Assembly (NCBI GenBank): GCA_963707515.1
Contig: CAVPQI010000002.1
Span: forward strand, 434,001-498,000
Length of the DNA stretch: 64,000 bases
DNA from: Sva-07 sp963707515
GTDB lineage: Bacteria > Actinomycetota > Acidimicrobiia > Acidimicrobiales > Ilumatobacteraceae
Direction: 5' to 3'
Shown in pieces: positions 31,170 through 39,385 of this stretch. The position numbers and the translations under genes were made by a program. The notes beneath the pieces were generated by a model, which did not search any database, was not told where the DNA came from, and saw only the letters and a program-made list of their open reading frames with translations. Every line of letters begins with the position of its first letter. The stretch's first letter is position 1.

Positions 31170-31754
31170 GTGTCTGTGACGGAACAACCCATCGCCCGCC
31201 GATCGAGCGACGTCGACCCGGCCGTCGATCCGACTCTCGATCCGTCTCTCGATGTGTCTGGGGATCCGGCTGTCGATCCGGTCCCCGACGTGGCTCGGCT
31301 GCGGCTGGCAACGCTGCGGTTGTCGAGGGCGATTCGCACCCATGCGGTCGAGGAACTGACGCCGTCGCAGCTGGCGATCCTCGGCACGGTGATCCGCACC
31401 GGCCCGATCACGATCGGTCGCATCGCCGAGATCGAGCACGTCAAACCGCCCTCGGTCAGCAAGATCGTCAGCGCCCTCGAGGCGGTCGGCTTCGTCGAGC
31501 GCCACACCGATCCCGACGACCGGCGGTGCCAGCACATCGTGCCCTCCGCCGCCGGCACGGCATACGTCGCCTCGGTCGTCACCGCCGGCAAGACCTGGCT
31601 GGCACAACAGATCAACCGTCTCGACGCCGATGACCAGGCGGCGATCTCGGCAGCCGTGCCCGCCCTCGAACGGCTGCTCGCCCTCGACCCCGCCGCCGAG
31701 CTGACGGATGCGGGCCCCTCGGGGACGGGGCCGGACGGGCGCGACCGCTCGTGA
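31170..31754 (+). CDS. MarR family transcriptional regulator
   Basis: 194 residues. Asp/Pro-rich N-terminal tail of about 40 residues, then winged helix: TPSQLAILGTVIRTGPITIGR, EIEHVKPPSVSKIVSALEAVGFVERH, TDPDDRRCQHIVPSAAG (the wing DxRxxxxxLT-like segment). Probably represses its own operon until a ligand binds. Its stop overlaps the MFS gene start as GTGA, so the exporter is the natural target. Start GTG 31170 fits the promoter spacing. Confidence 0.9.
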   Translation: MSVTEQPIARRSSDVDPAVDPTLDPSLDVSGDPAVDPVPDVARLRLATLRLSRAIRTHAVEELTPSQLAILGTVIRTGPITIGRIAEIEHVKPPSVSKIVSALEAVGFVERHTDPDDRRCQHIVPSAAGTAYVASVVTAGKTWLAQQINRLDADDQAAISAAVPALERLLALDPAAELTDAGPSGTGPDGRDRS

Positions 31755-33007
31755 ACGGCCGCGCCGGGGCAATCGCCGGCCGCACCTTCTCCGCCCTGCG
31801 GACGCGCAACTACCGGCTGTACTTCGCCAGCCAGGCGATCTCGTTCAGCGGCAACTGGATGCAGCTCGTCGCCCAGTCGTGGCTCGTGCTCGAGCTGACC
31901 GGGAGCGGCACGACGCTCGGCACGGTGACGGCGATGCAGTTCCTGCCGACGCTGCTGCTGGCGCCGGTCGGCGGGATGATCGCCGACCGCGTCGACAAGC
32001 GCCGGCTGATCATGCTCACCCAGACGATCGCCGGACTGCTCGCCCTCCTGCTCGGCATCGTCACGCTGACCGGCGCGGTGGAGCTGTGGATGGTCTACGC
32101 CATCGCCGCCGGCTTCGGTGCGGTGACGGCGATCGACAACCCGGCTCGCCAGACGTTCGTCATGGAGATGGTCGGCCCGGACCAGGTGAGCAACGCGATC
32201 ACGCTCAACAGCGTCGTCGTCAACGCCGCCCGCGCCGTCGGCCCGGCGGTCGGCGGCGTGATCATCGCCACCGTCGGCATCGGCCAGTGCTTCGTGCTCA
32301 ACGCCGCCTCGTACATCGCCGTGCTCATCGCCCTCGTCTTGATCCGGCGCGACGAGCTGCATCCCTCGGCTCGGTCGCCTCGCGCGCCACACCAGTTGCG
32401 GGACGGGTTCCGCTACGCCTGGCGGACAGGCCCGATCCGGACGACGCTGGTGATGCTGGTGATCATCGGCACGCTGACCTACGAGTTCTCGACGACGCTG
32501 CCACTGTTCGCCGAGTTCACGTTCGGGGCGGGCGCCGGCGGCTTGGCGGCGATGACCGCCTTGATGGGTGTCGGGGCCGTCGTCGGCGGTCTCGTCGTCG
32601 CCGCATCGGGACCGCCGACGCCGCAACGGCTGGTGAACGTCGCCGCGGCATTCGGCGTGATCGTGTGCCTGCTCGCCCTGTCGCCGACGATCGTCGTGTC
32701 GTACGTCGTGCTGCCGTTCGTCGGTGCCGCCAGCGTCGGCATCATCGCCCTCTCCAACGCCACCTTGCAGCTCAACTCCGACCCCAAGTTGCGTGGCCGT
32801 GTGATGGCGCTGTTCTCGATGGCGTTGCTCGGTTCGACGCCGATCGGCGGCCCCATCGTCGGTTGGCTCGGTGAGCACGCCAGCCCGCGGGTCTCGCTGC
32901 TCGTCGGCGGGTTGGCGGCGTGCGCTGCCGCCGTCTACGGGTGGCGCAGCCTGACGCGGGAGCGGACGGCCGACCCGCTCGCCACCGAGCCGGTGCTCGC
33001 CCGCTGA
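31751..33007 (+). CDS. MFS exporter (EntS-like)
   Basis: 418 residues, 12 predicted helices. Family features: LYFASQAISFSGNWMQLVAQSWLV in helix 1-2, ADRVDKRRL in loop 2-3 (motif A), and DNPARQTFVMEMVGPDQVSNAI. This is the MFS_3 group that includes enterobactin exporter EntS and multidrug pumps. Substrate unknown; with the coupled MarR regulator an efflux role is likely. Confidence 0.9.
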   Translation: MNGRAGAIAGRTFSALRTRNYRLYFASQAISFSGNWMQLVAQSWLVLELTGSGTTLGTVTAMQFLPTLLLAPVGGMIADRVDKRRLIMLTQTIAGLLALLLGIVTLTGAVELWMVYAIAAGFGAVTAIDNPARQTFVMEMVGPDQVSNAITLNSVVVNAARAVGPAVGGVIIATVGIGQCFVLNAASYIAVLIALVLIRRDELHPSARSPRAPHQLRDGFRYAWRTGPIRTTLVMLVIIGTLTYEFSTTLPLFAEFTFGAGAGGLAAMTALMGVGAVVGGLVVAASGPPTPQRLVNVAAAFGVIVCLLALSPTIVVSYVVLPFVGAASVGIIALSNATLQLNSDPKLRGRVMALFSMALLGSTPIGGPIVGWLGEHASPRVSLLVGGLAACAAAVYGWRSLTRERTADPLATEPVLAR

Positions 33008-33101
33008 GCGGCGCCATCATCCCGTGGCGCCGCGCTCCGACTCGTCGGCCTGCGCTCGTCTGCAGCAACCGCCGATCGTGGCAGCGCGGCCGCTCGCGGT
33101 C

Positions 33102-33138
33102 TACGGTGGAGCTGATGAGTGACCGAGGACACACCTGA
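33102..33138 (+). promoter_or_regulatory. -10 box and leaderless 7-codon upstream frame
   Basis: TACGGT (33102-33107), seven bases, then ATG 33115 opening MSDRGHT and TGA 33136-33138. The frame is the same as the downstream Usp-like gene, which restarts at 33145 after TGAGGACTC. Suggests a regulatory leader peptide or reinitiation. Confidence 0.45.
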
Positions 33139-33144
33139 GGACTC

Positions 33145-33594
33145 ATGTCGCGAATCCTCATCGTCGCCAACCGTTCGATCAAAGGGGAGACCCTGGCGTC
33201 GGCGGTGTCCGCACGCCTCGCCGAGGGCGCCTGCACGTTCCACGTGCTCGTGCCCGTGCCGTCGATGGTGGCGCCGATCGTCGCCCTCGGTGCAGCGGCG
33301 GCCGACATGGCGCCGACCGCATGCTTCGACGTGCAGTCGGAACGTGAGGCCGCCCAGCAGCGGCTCGACGCCGCGTTGGCGTGGTGCGACGAACGTGGCG
33401 TCGAAGCGACGGGCGAGCTGTCGCTCGATGCCGACGTGGCGACGTCCGCGGCGCGCCTGGTCGACGAGCAGTCGTTCGACGAGGTGATCGTGTCGACACT
33501 GCCGACACCGGTGTCGCGCTGGTTGCGTCAGGACCTGCCGCGACGCATCGAGCGCAAGGTCGACGTACCGGTCACAGTCGTCACGCCGAACTGA
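33145..33594 (+). CDS. Universal-stress-like (Rossmann-type) protein
   Basis: 149 residues, ATG after a weak TGAGGA. Alternating strands and helices: RILIVANRSIKGETLASAVSARL, CTFHVLVPVPSMV, WCDERGVEATGELSLDAD, FDEVIVSTLPTPVSRWLRQDLP and VPVTVVTPN, the usual end of a Usp-type domain. The ATP-binding G-x2-G-x9-G(S/T) motif is absent, so it is the non-nucleotide type or a distant relative. Role not known. Confidence 0.75.
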   Translation: MSRILIVANRSIKGETLASAVSARLAEGACTFHVLVPVPSMVAPIVALGAAAADMAPTACFDVQSEREAAQQRLDAALAWCDERGVEATGELSLDADVATSAARLVDEQSFDEVIVSTLPTPVSRWLRQDLPRRIERKVDVPVTVVTPN

Positions 33595-33599
33595 TCGCC

Positions 33600-33605
33600 T
33601 ACTGT
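33600..33605 (+). promoter_or_regulatory. -10 box TACTGT
   Basis: TACTGT plus eight bases to GTG 33614. Confidence 0.4.
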
Positions 33606-33613
33606 CGTTCTCG

Positions 33614-34636
33614 GTGCCCAGTCCCCTCGACATCGATCCACCCGTCGCGATCCCACTGTGGGTGGAGGCAGCGGCGATCGTCGCCGGTTCGATCGCCGGC
33701 ACCCTGCGCGGCATCCGCGACAAGCTCGCCTTCCCGGGCGTCGTCGCCCTCGTCGTGGCGCTCGGCCTCGGCGGCGGCATCATCCGCGACACGCTGCTGC
33801 AGTCGGGCACACCGGTTGCGTTCACCTCCTCCTGGTTCCTGCCGATCGCCCTCGTGCCGATCTTGCCGGTGCTCCTGCTGACCCGCTTGGTCAGCCGGCT
33901 GGAGTGGATGTTGTTCGCGGTGGACGCGCTGTCGATCGGGCTCTACAGCGTGCTCGGCGCCGACAAGGCCTTGCAGTACGGCGTGCCGCCGGTCGGCAGC
34001 CTGCTCATCGGTGTGCTCGCCGGGACCGGCGGCGGGGTGCTCGCCGACCTGATCGTCGGCGTTCCACCGGTGCTGTTCCGACCCGGGCTGCTGCTCGGCG
34101 TGGCGTCGGCGTTGGGCACGACGGTCTACATCGTCGGCGCCGAGGTGACGCACCAGCGTGCGCTGTGGTTCATCGTCGGTGTCGTCATCATCACGTCGCT
34201 GCGCATCGTGTCGATCGCCACCGGCTGGGGCGTCGGATCGGTGCACGAGCTGACGGAGCGCAGCGAGGCGGTGCTCGATCGCCTCCCACGGTGGTCGGAG
34301 CTGCAGCACCGGCGCCGCAGCGACCACCACGTCCCGGGTGGCGGCACCGTGCACGTCGACACCGCGAACGTCGACACCGCGAACGTCGACACCGCGAACG
34401 TCGACACCGCGAACGTCGACACCGCGGACGTCGACACCGCGGACGTCGACACCGCGAGCGTCGACACCGCAAACGGTCGCACGCCGGACGGTGACACGCC
34501 GGACGGTGACACCGCCGGACGGCGACACGATGGCGGGCGAGACGATGGATCCGCGTCCGGACGAACCCGGCGCCGGCGTCGACGACCGTCAGCGGCCGGG
34601 GTAGGCCTCGACGATCGGTGCCAGCTCGGCCGGTGA
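33614..34636 (+). CDS. TRIC/UPF0126-family membrane protein with repetitive tail
   Basis: 340 residues as read. Residues 1-210 are a seven-helix membrane domain with the two glycine-rich hinge motifs of the UPF0126/TRIC group (GSIAGTLRGIRDKLAFPG and LIGVLAGTGGGVLADLIVG), which includes glycine and cation channels. A cytoplasmic tail has eight VDTAN-type units. After it, three 15-base units occur; the third (34511-34526) has an extra C, so the frame runs into a basic tail ending at 34636. Without that base the tail would read GDTMAGETMDPRPDEPG and stop at 34604. The 3' end overlaps the convergent LLM gene. Confidence 0.85.
   Translation: MPSPLDIDPPVAIPLWVEAAAIVAGSIAGTLRGIRDKLAFPGVVALVVALGLGGGIIRDTLLQSGTPVAFTSSWFLPIALVPILPVLLLTRLVSRLEWMLFAVDALSIGLYSVLGADKALQYGVPPVGSLLIGVLAGTGGGVLADLIVGVPPVLFRPGLLLGVASALGTTVYIVGAEVTHQRALWFIVGVVIITSLRIVSIATGWGVGSVHELTERSEAVLDRLPRWSELQHRRRSDHHVPGGGTVHVDTANVDTANVDTANVDTANVDTADVDTADVDTASVDTANGRTPDGDTPDGDTAGRRHDGGRDDGSASGRTRRRRRRPSAAGVGLDDRCQLGR
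34355..34474 (+). repeat. 15-bp tandem repeat coding VDTAN
   Basis: Eight in-frame units of GTCGACACCGCGAAC with few changes (VDTAD, VDTAS), nearly identical at DNA level, so recently expanded. In the cytoplasmic tail of the TRIC-like protein. Confidence 0.93.
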
Positions 34637-35626
34637 GGCGCCGTGCATGATCACCGCGTCGGCGCCGAGGTCGAACTGGCCGCGCACGGCGGCGACGCAC
34701 TGCTCGGGTGAGCCGGTGGCCGCGGGTGCCAACCATTCGTCGGGGATCAGGGTGGCGATGTGTTCGAGCTGCGCCGTGTCGGCGACGACGTCGATGGCGC
34801 CGCCGATCGTGGCCACCATCGGGTCGGCGCGGAACGCCGCCAGCACCGCCGGGTCCCAGCGGTTGGTCTCGACCATCAGGTCGCCGTAGGCCTGGAGGTA
34901 GGTCGCCAGCCGGCCGACGGTCTTCTTCAGCCGCAGCGGCTCGTCGATGTGGTCACCGATCGTGGCGAAGCACGACCAGACCGTCACCGAGTCGGGATCG
35001 CGGCCGGCGCGTTCGGCTGCCTCTTTGACCGTGCGCACACAGCGTTGCAGCGTCTCGTCGGTGAAGAAGGTGTGCAGGATGACGTGGTCGAAGGCCCGCC
35101 CGCCGAGCTCGAGCGAGTTCGGTCCGAAGGCGACGAGGCCGAGCGGGATGTCCTCGTCGAACGTCGGGTCGAGCCGCAGCACCGGGTACGACCCGAGCGG
35201 GCCGTCGTGGCCGATGATCGTGTCGCCGTGCCACAGGCGGCGCATCACGTCGGTGAAGTCCTCCATCTGGGCGGTGGTGATGCGCGGGATGCCGTAGGCG
35301 TCGAACATCGGCGCGATGCCACGTCCGATGCCGAGGACGAAGCGTCCGCCGGTCAGGCGGTGCATCGTCGTCGCGTACGAGGCGGTGACGATCGGGTGGC
35401 GGGTGTTGTGGTTGGTGGCACCGGTGAGGATCTGCAAGTTGGTCGACGCCACCGCCGCGGCGCCGGACAACGTGACGGCCTCTTTGACGTTGAAGCGTTC
35501 GCTGATGAAGACGGCACCGAGCCCGAGACGCTCGGCGTCGGCGATCTCGTCGACCATCACCCGCGGGTCCTGGGCGCCGCCGGCGAGGGTGTAGAAGCCG
35601 AGCTCGGGGAAGCGTGGGGTGCCCAT
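34589..35626 (-). CDS. LLM-class (F420-type) oxidoreductase
   Basis: 345 residues from ATG 35626. Luciferase-like TIM barrel: ELGFYTLAGGAQDPRVMVDEI, GLGAVFISERFNVKEAV, ILTGATNHNTRHPIVTASYATTMHRLTGGRFVLGIGRG split over the family-typical blocks, and IPLGLVAFGPNSLELGGRAFD. Actinobacterial members usually use coenzyme F420. Substrate unknown. Its start overlaps the stop of the esterase gene by one base (TGATG), so both come from one message. Confidence 0.87.
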   Translation of the reverse strand: MGTPRFPELGFYTLAGGAQDPRVMVDEIADAERLGLGAVFISERFNVKEAVTLSGAAAVASTNLQILTGATNHNTRHPIVTASYATTMHRLTGGRFVLGIGRGIAPMFDAYGIPRITTAQMEDFTDVMRRLWHGDTIIGHDGPLGSYPVLRLDPTFDEDIPLGLVAFGPNSLELGGRAFDHVILHTFFTDETLQRCVRTVKEAAERAGRDPDSVTVWSCFATIGDHIDEPLRLKKTVGRLATYLQAYGDLMVETNRWDPAVLAAFRADPMVATIGGAIDVVADTAQLEHIATLIPDEWLAPAATGSPEQCVAAVRGQFDLGADAVIMHGASPAELAPIVEAYPGR

Positions 35627-36549
35627 CAGCGGACCGACGCCACGGTGCCGTCGGCGAGGCGGGCCGGTGTCTTCGCCCGGATGAACGTCGCCGCCCGCAC
35701 GAGCGCCTGTTTGGCCTCGGGCATGAATCGGCAGAAGGCCTGGTAGACGTGCCACATGTCGTCGGCGAGGTCGAGGGTGACGTCGACACCGGCCTCGCGA
35801 GCCCGCTCGGCGAGGCGGATCGAGTCCGACAGCAGGATCTCGTCCATGCCCGTCTGGATCAACATCGGCGGCAGCCCGGAGAGGTCGGCGAACAGCGGTG
35901 ACACGCCCGGATCGTCGAGCGGGGTGTCGCCGGTGTACTCGCGGGCGGCGTCGACGAGCCGCGTGCCGTCGAGCATCGGATCGACGGACTGGCGGCTCGT
36001 CACCGACTCGCCGGCGCCGGTGAGGTCGGTCCACGGTGACATCACGTACAGCGCGCCGGGCAGCGGGTCGCCGCCGTCGCGCAGCCGGCAGGCGGTTGCC
36101 AGGGTGGCGCCGCCGCCGGCCGAGTCGCCGGCGATGGTGATCATCGACGGGTCGGTGTGGTCGAGCATCGCCCGGTAGGCGGCGACGCAGTCGTCGATCG
36201 CTGCCGGGTACTTGTGCTCGGGAGCCAGCCGGTAGTCGATGACCGTCGCCGTGGCCGAGGCCCGCTTGGCGAGCACGGCGGCCATCGCGATGTGGCTGCG
36301 TGGCGATCCGGTGACGTAGGCGCCGCCGTGGACGTAGAGGAGGTGGCGCACCGGCGGCGAGGCGGTCGGCGTGGCGACGATCGCCGGGATCCCGCCGACC
36401 GCGGTGTCGACGTAGTCGACGTGACGTGGCCGGGGGAGGCGGTCGAGCTGGTCCATCTTCGCCCGCGACTGCTCGGTCGTGACGTCGGGGCCGCTCGACA
36501 TCCGCGTGACCATGCGGCGGGCGAGGCGTGCTCGTCGGGAGGGTGCCAT
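35626..36549 (-). CDS. Alpha/beta hydrolase, hormone-sensitive-lipase family
   Basis: 307 residues. Oxyanion motif LLYVHGGAYVTGS, nucleophile elbow IAGDSAGGG, and the acid and His in the C-terminal third (QTGMDEILLSDS, DMWHVYQAFCRFMPEA). Carboxylesterase or lipase acting on short to medium acyl esters, cytosolic. A TAGTCT box six bases before ATG 36549 starts the two-gene operon with the LLM enzyme; the pair could oxidise and hydrolyse one compound. Confidence 0.9.
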   Translation of the reverse strand: MAPSRRARLARRMVTRMSSGPDVTTEQSRAKMDQLDRLPRPRHVDYVDTAVGGIPAIVATPTASPPVRHLLYVHGGAYVTGSPRSHIAMAAVLAKRASATATVIDYRLAPEHKYPAAIDDCVAAYRAMLDHTDPSMITIAGDSAGGGATLATACRLRDGGDPLPGALYVMSPWTDLTGAGESVTSRQSVDPMLDGTRLVDAAREYTGDTPLDDPGVSPLFADLSGLPPMLIQTGMDEILLSDSIRLAERAREAGVDVTLDLADDMWHVYQAFCRFMPEAKQALVRAATFIRAKTPARLADGTVASVR

Positions 36550-36555
36550 GGGCGA

Positions 36556-36561
36556 AGACTA
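36556..36561 (-). promoter_or_regulatory. -10 box TAGTCT
   Basis: On the minus strand, TAGTCT plus six bases to ATG 36549. Confidence 0.45.
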
Positions 36562-36682
36562 TGGACCCGCGCCGTGCCAGCCCGAGTTGCGCAGCCCGCG
36601 ATGACGACGGTCGATCTCGGTCGACGTCGGTCGACGACGGTCGGCAGCGGGCTGCATCGAGGCGTCACCGGTCGCCATCGAT

Positions 36683-36688
36683 CACAAT
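36683..36688 (+). promoter_or_regulatory. -10 box CACAAT
   Basis: CACAAT plus six bases to ATG 36695 of glgA. Same hexamer and spacing as before the D-lactate dehydrogenase gene. A 9-bp GCAGCCCGC/GCGGGCTGC inverted repeat (36591-36655) lies upstream. Confidence 0.45.
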
Positions 36689-36694
36689 GGCCCG

Positions 36695-38074
36695 ATGCGC
36701 GTCGTCTTCGCCACCGCCGAGCTCGCACCGGTGGCCGCCGTCGGTGGGCTGGCGGCGGCAGCCGCAGGACTCGGGGCCGAGCTGCGGCGGCACGGCGTCG
36801 ACGTCGACCTGGTGATGCCCGACTACGGCGGCATCGAGCTGGCCGACGAGCGGCGGACCGCGCTGCAGGTGCCCGCATGGGTCGGGCCGGCGAGCGTGCG
36901 CGTCGGCACGCATCCGGTCGTCGGCCGGCTGCACCTCGTCGACGTCGCCGGGATCGCCCGTCCCCATCCCTACCTGCGTCCGGATGGTGAGGGGTGGGCC
37001 GACAACGCCGATCGCTTCTTCCGCTTCTCGCGTGCCGTCGCCGCGATGATCGCGGCGGATCCGCCCGACGTCGTCCACCTCAACGACTGGCACACCGGCG
37101 CCGTGCTCGCCGCGCTCGAGTCGCCGCCACCGACGGTGTTGTCGATCCACAACCTCGCCTACCAAGGCCAGGCCGACGCCCGCTGGCTGGCGATGCTCGG
37201 TCCTGCAGCACGCCACTTCGAGTGGTGGGGCGGGGTCAATCCGCTGTCGGGCGCGATCGCCCTCGCCGATCGGATCGTCGCCGTCTCCCCGCACTACGCC
37301 ACCGAGATCGTCACGCCGGAGGGTGGCTGTGGCCTCGACGGACCCTTGCGCCAGCGTGGCGACGCCCTCGTCGGGATCCTCAACGGGATCGACACCGACG
37401 TGTGGGATCCGGCCGCCGATCATCGGATCGCCGGCGCGTTCTCCGCCGCCGACCTGGCGGGGCGGGCGGTCAACCGCAGCGCCTTGTGCGCCCGGCTTGG
37501 CTTCCCCGACGACGAGGTGCCGTTGGCGGCGGTCGTCACGCGGCTCACCGCCCAGAAGGGCATCGATCTGCTGTTGCCGCTGGTGCCGTTGCTCGAGCAG
37601 GTCCCGATGCGCCTCGCTGTGCTCGGGTCGGGCGACGCCTGGTTGGTCGAACAGCTCGCCGCGCTCGCCGCCGCCCATCCGTGCTCGCTGGCGTTCGTCG
37701 ACGGCTACGACGAGGCGCTGTCGCACCTGATGTTCGCCGGCAGCGACGTGTACGTGATGCCGAGCCGCTTCGAGCCGTGTGGCCTCACCCAGATGCAGGC
37801 GATGCGCTACGGCTCGATCCCGATCGTCACCGCCGTCGGCGGGCTCGTCGACACCGTCGTCGACGCCGACCTGGCCCGCAACGGCACCGGGTTCGTCGCC
37901 GACCGGGCCACGCCCCATGACCTCCTGGCGGCGATGTTCCGTGCCGCCCGTCGCCTGCGCGACCGCCGCCGGCGCGACTCGATCCAGCGTCGAGGTATGG
38001 CTGCTGACTGGTCGTGGCGTGGGCCCGCGGCGGAATACCTCGACCTGTACCGATCGATACTTCGGTCTCGCTGA
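36695..38074 (+). CDS. glgA: Glycogen synthase (GT5), ADP-glucose type
   Basis: 459 residues. GT-B fold of the bacterial glycogen synthase family: ATAELAPVAAVGGL at the N-terminus, DVVHLNDWHTGAVLAAL, TVLSIHNLAYQGQ, VSPHYATEI, GILNGIDTDVWDP, VTRLTAQKGIDLLLPL, and SRFEPCGLTQMQAMRYGSIPIV with the catalytic Glu. Oddly, the usual KxGGL has Ala in place of Lys (residues about 14-18), a residue that contacts the donor phosphate. The enzyme extends alpha-1,4-glucan from ADP-glucose. It is 24 bases upstream of glgC. Confidence 0.9.
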   Translation: MRVVFATAELAPVAAVGGLAAAAAGLGAELRRHGVDVDLVMPDYGGIELADERRTALQVPAWVGPASVRVGTHPVVGRLHLVDVAGIARPHPYLRPDGEGWADNADRFFRFSRAVAAMIAADPPDVVHLNDWHTGAVLAALESPPPTVLSIHNLAYQGQADARWLAMLGPAARHFEWWGGVNPLSGAIALADRIVAVSPHYATEIVTPEGGCGLDGPLRQRGDALVGILNGIDTDVWDPAADHRIAGAFSAADLAGRAVNRSALCARLGFPDDEVPLAAVVTRLTAQKGIDLLLPLVPLLEQVPMRLAVLGSGDAWLVEQLAALAAAHPCSLAFVDGYDEALSHLMFAGSDVYVMPSRFEPCGLTQMQAMRYGSIPIVTAVGGLVDTVVDADLARNGTGFVADRATPHDLLAAMFRAARRLRDRRRRDSIQRRGMAADWSWRGPAAEYLDLYRSILRSR

Positions 38075-38084
38075 GGCACGTGTG

Positions 38085-38090
38085 TACGGT
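38085..38090 (+). promoter_or_regulatory. -10 box TACGGT
   Basis: TACGGT, then GTG at +5 and ATG at +8 (38099): a possible internal promoter allowing glgC without glgA. Confidence 0.4.
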
Positions 38091-38098
38091 GGGCGGTG

Positions 38099-39331
38099 AT
38101 GGCCTTCGCTCAACCGAAAGTGCTGGTGATCGTGCTCGCCGGAGGCGAGGGAAAGCGTCTCCAGCCGCTCACCAACGACCGTGCCAAGCCCGCCGTGCCC
38201 TTTGCCGGCACGTACCGGCTGATCGACTTCGCGTTGTCCAACTTCGCCAACGCCGGCTATCTCAAGATCGTCGTCCTCACCCAGTACAAGAGCCACAGCC
38301 TCGACCGCCACATCTCCCAGACCTGGCGATTCTCGGCGATGCTCGACAACTACGTCACGCCGGTGCCTGCCCAGATGCGCCGAGGCCCGTACTGGTTCCT
38401 GGGATCAGCCGACGCCATCTACCAGAACCTCAACCTGATCTCGGACGAGTCGCCGGACATCGTCTGTGTGTTCGGTGCCGACCACATCTACCGCATGGAC
38501 CCGCGGCAGATGGTCGCCGAACACGTCGAGTCCGGTGCCGGCGTCACCGTCGCCGCGATCCCCGTTCCGAAGCACGAGGCGACTGACTTCGGCGTCATCG
38601 AGGTCAACGACTCCGGTGCCATCGTCGCCTTCCACGAGAAGGTCGCCTCGCCACCGACGATGCCCGGCAACGACGAGATGTGTCTTGCCAGCATGGGCAA
38701 CTACGTGTTCGACACCCAGACCCTGATCGACGTCGTCACGCCGCGGGAGAACCAGTACACCGACCTCGGCAGTCACGTCATCCCGGCGCTGACGAGCGCC
38801 GGCGTTGCCCGCGCCTACGACTTCTCGACGAACATCGTGCCGGGTCAGGACGAGCGGGAGAAGGGCTACTGGCGCGACGTCGGCACGCTCGATTCCTTCT
38901 ACCAGGCCAACATGGACCTGATCTCGCCGGTGCCGATCTTCAATCTCTACAACCAGGACTGGCCGGTGTACACGTCGCGGCGGGCGCTCCCGCCGGCGAA
39001 GGTGTCGCGGGGGCGCGCCGGTGAACCGTCGTTCGTCGACGGGAGCCTGCTGTGCCAGGGGTCGATCGTCTCGGGTGCCCACGTCGAGCGGTCGATCGTC
39101 GGCCCGGGCACGTTCGTCGATCACGACGCACACGTCACGGACTCGATCCTGTTCCCGGGCGTGACGATCGGCCCGGGTGTGCGACTGCACCGCTGCATCA
39201 TCGACAAGAACGTCATCGTGCCGGCGTGGACCCGTGTCGGCCTCGAGCCGCCGATCGATCGCGAGCGGTTCACGGTCAGCGACGACGGCATCGTCGTCGT
39301 CGAGAAGGGCCGCGTCCTCACCCCCGACTGA
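38099..39331 (+). CDS. glgC: Glucose-1-phosphate adenylyltransferase
   Basis: 410 residues. Nucleotidyltransferase motif VLAGGEGKRLQPLTNDRAKPAVPF, substrate loop ADHIYRMDP, and FHEKV with the glucose-phosphate-binding Glu-Lys; a C-terminal left-handed beta-helix (SIVSGAHVERSIVGPGTFVDHDA) follows. It makes ADP-glucose from ATP and glucose-1-phosphate, the first committed step of glycogen synthesis, supplying the adjacent GlgA. ATG 38099 is preceded directly by GTG 38096, which could also serve. Confidence 0.95.
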   Translation: MAFAQPKVLVIVLAGGEGKRLQPLTNDRAKPAVPFAGTYRLIDFALSNFANAGYLKIVVLTQYKSHSLDRHISQTWRFSAMLDNYVTPVPAQMRRGPYWFLGSADAIYQNLNLISDESPDIVCVFGADHIYRMDPRQMVAEHVESGAGVTVAAIPVPKHEATDFGVIEVNDSGAIVAFHEKVASPPTMPGNDEMCLASMGNYVFDTQTLIDVVTPRENQYTDLGSHVIPALTSAGVARAYDFSTNIVPGQDEREKGYWRDVGTLDSFYQANMDLISPVPIFNLYNQDWPVYTSRRALPPAKVSRGRAGEPSFVDGSLLCQGSIVSGAHVERSIVGPGTFVDHDAHVTDSILFPGVTIGPGVRLHRCIIDKNVIVPAWTRVGLEPPIDRERFTVSDDGIVVVEKGRVLTPD

Positions 39332-39352
39332 CCGACTCGACTGACCGACAGA

Positions 39353-39385
39353 AGCAACGTTTGGGGACAGACCCCAAGCGTTGCT
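39353..39385. terminator. Bidirectional terminator between glgC and convergent oxidoreductase
   Basis: 14-bp stem (one G-T) with a 5-base ACAGA loop, arms 39353-39366 and 39372-39385. The right end touches the convergent gene's stop codon. Confidence 0.85.

Noticed and set aside
27794..32878. Very long open frame on the minus strand opposite putA and the MarR/MFS genes
   Set aside because: It mirrors the reading frames of well-supported genes in GC-rich DNA; composition is Arg/His/Asp-rich with no domain.
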